A DNA stretch of 64,000 bases from Shewanella intestini (GTDB taxonomy: Bacteria > Pseudomonadota > Gammaproteobacteria > Enterobacterales > Shewanellaceae). The notes beneath the pieces were generated by a model. That model was not told where the DNA came from and did no database searches. It was given only the letters and a program-made list of their open reading frames with translations. The DNA is taken from positions 496,001 through 560,000 of the forward strand of contig NZ_JAAIKR010000001.1 of the NCBI RefSeq assembly GCF_018221465.1, written 5' to 3'. Position 1 is the stretch's first letter; the number at the start of each line of letters is the position of its first letter. Positions 63,446-64,000 of this stretch are shown one piece after another. The position numbers and the translations under genes were made by a program.

Positions 63446-64000
63446 ATGTTTTGGGTTAAAAAAGTACTGAGCCAATTAATGATGCCGATCCCTTTCGCAT
63501 CGCTGCTTATCCTTATCGGGTTACTGTTTATCATCGTGGCCTATTATCAACGTAATATTCGTACCACAACATCTCACGATTCACATCAACCCAAAGCATC
63601 ACAGCATCGCACACTCGGGCTTGGACATATCGGTAAATTAAGTGTGTTTTGCGGATTGTTAGTTATTGTACTGCTCAGCCAAACTCAAGTCAGTAATGCC
63701 TTATTAACCCCGCTTGAACAACAATATCCCCCCAATACAGCGCCAATTAACGGTCAATGCTGGGTGATGGTGTTAGGTTCAGGGAGCCGTGAGCAACCCA
63801 ATCAAAGCGCGACTCAAAATTTATCTGCAACAGCTTTAGCAAGATTGACCGAGGGGCTTAAGCAGATGCAGCTTGGGCAACATTGTCACTTGATTGTCAG
63901 CGGTTGGAATAGCGGCTCGTTAGTGCATTCACATGCGCAAATGATGAAACAAGCGGCAATAGAACTTGGCGTTGCAGCGCAAAACATTAGCAGTTTTGAC
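63446..64000 (+). CDS. elyC: ElyC/SanA-YdcF family envelope protein (DUF218), N-terminal part
   Basis: Incomplete gene running off the window; 185 codons are visible from the ATG at 63446 (GTGAG just upstream). The N-terminus has two membrane helices (PFASLLILIGLLFIIVA and LSVFCGLLVIVLLSQ) followed by NALLTPLEQQYPP, and the DUF218 domain starts with GQCWVMVLGSGSREQPN. This plan matches E. coli ElyC, which is needed for peptidoglycan and undecaprenyl-phosphate handling at low temperature. It probably sits in the inner membrane with the catalytic-like domain in the periplasm. The C-terminal half is not in view. Confidence 0.82.
   Translation, partial: MFWVKKVLSQLMMPIPFASLLILIGLLFIIVAYYQRNIRTTTSHDSHQPKASQHRTLGLGHIGKLSVFCGLLVIVLLSQTQVSNALLTPLEQQYPPNTAPINGQCWVMVLGSGSREQPNQSATQNLSATALARLTEGLKQMQLGQHCHLIVSGWNSGSLVHSHAQMMKQAAIELGVAAQNISSFD

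Overview
The window looks like chromosome of a marine gammaproteobacterium of the Shewanella type. This is inferred from protein resemblance, AT-rich codon use, a rnhB-dnaE-tilS housekeeping block, an EPS locus with Vibrio syp-like regulators, and a glucan-use locus with flavin halogenase and SapC genes of the kind seen in Alteromonadales and Xanthomonadales. No tRNA, rRNA, CRISPR array, insertion sequence or phage gene was seen.

Layout. 1-12.3 kb: end of rnhB, dnaE, tilS, a GGDEF diguanylate cyclase, a CPA2 cation/proton antiporter and a SWIM/SNF2 helicase. 12.4-20.7 kb: a possible 41-aa membrane protein, an MDR oxidoreductase, and a complete RND efflux operon (adaptor, pump, outer-membrane factor) read away from a divergent LysR regulator with an inverted-repeat operator candidate between them. 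20.7-41.9 kb: an exopolysaccharide locus. On the minus strand it has a REC-PP2C phosphatase, RsbW-like kinase, STAS protein, Wza-like exporter, Wzz-like co-polymerase, Wzy polymerase, Wzx flippase, GT2, a three-part TagA/sugar-transferase protein, a degenerate nucleotidyltransferase fusion, and TagD- and TagB-like enzymes. On the plus strand are a large hybrid histidine kinase and a sigma-54-dependent response regulator. 42-44.3 kb: a hypothetical gene and a DTW-domain gene with many short tandem repeats. 44.3-61 kb: a glucan-use locus with DUF6445, two flavin halogenases, cupin/JmjC, SapC, a TonB receptor, LacI, a GPH-type symporter, GH1, a broken gluP-like gene and a GH3 lipoprotein. 61.4-64 kb: cysQ, a ROK sugar kinase and the start of an elyC-like gene.

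How the genes work together. The EPS locus matches the regulatory logic of Vibrio fischeri syp: STAS (SypA), REC-PP2C (SypE-like), hybrid kinase (SypF-like) and sigma-54 activator (SypG-like) beside Wza/Wzz/Wzy genes. I found two near-consensus sigma-54 promoters, one before the STAS-wza-wzz-wzy run and one before REC-PP2C. Two weaker candidates lie before wzx-GT2 and before the tagA-like operon. Each has a TTNNCA-N3-TGC-like motif about 75-120 bp upstream, and before the STAS gene the motif is an exact TTCTCA-N3-TGC tandem pair. The structural part differs from syp as known to me: it carries TagA/TagD/TagB-like functions, which suggests a glycerol-phosphate-bearing polymer.

In the glucan locus four GTAAGCGCTTAC-like palindromes (one a perfect 24-bp palindrome) lie upstream of the TonB receptor, the halogenase operon and the GH1/gluP divergent region, so one LacI repressor probably controls the whole set.

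A second theme is the density of near-perfect short tandem repeats (units of 5, 6, 7, 8 and 9 bp, up to 18 copies) between about 32.1 and 53.9 kb. Some lie in frame within genes, some between genes, and one forms a run of Shine-Dalgarno-like units.
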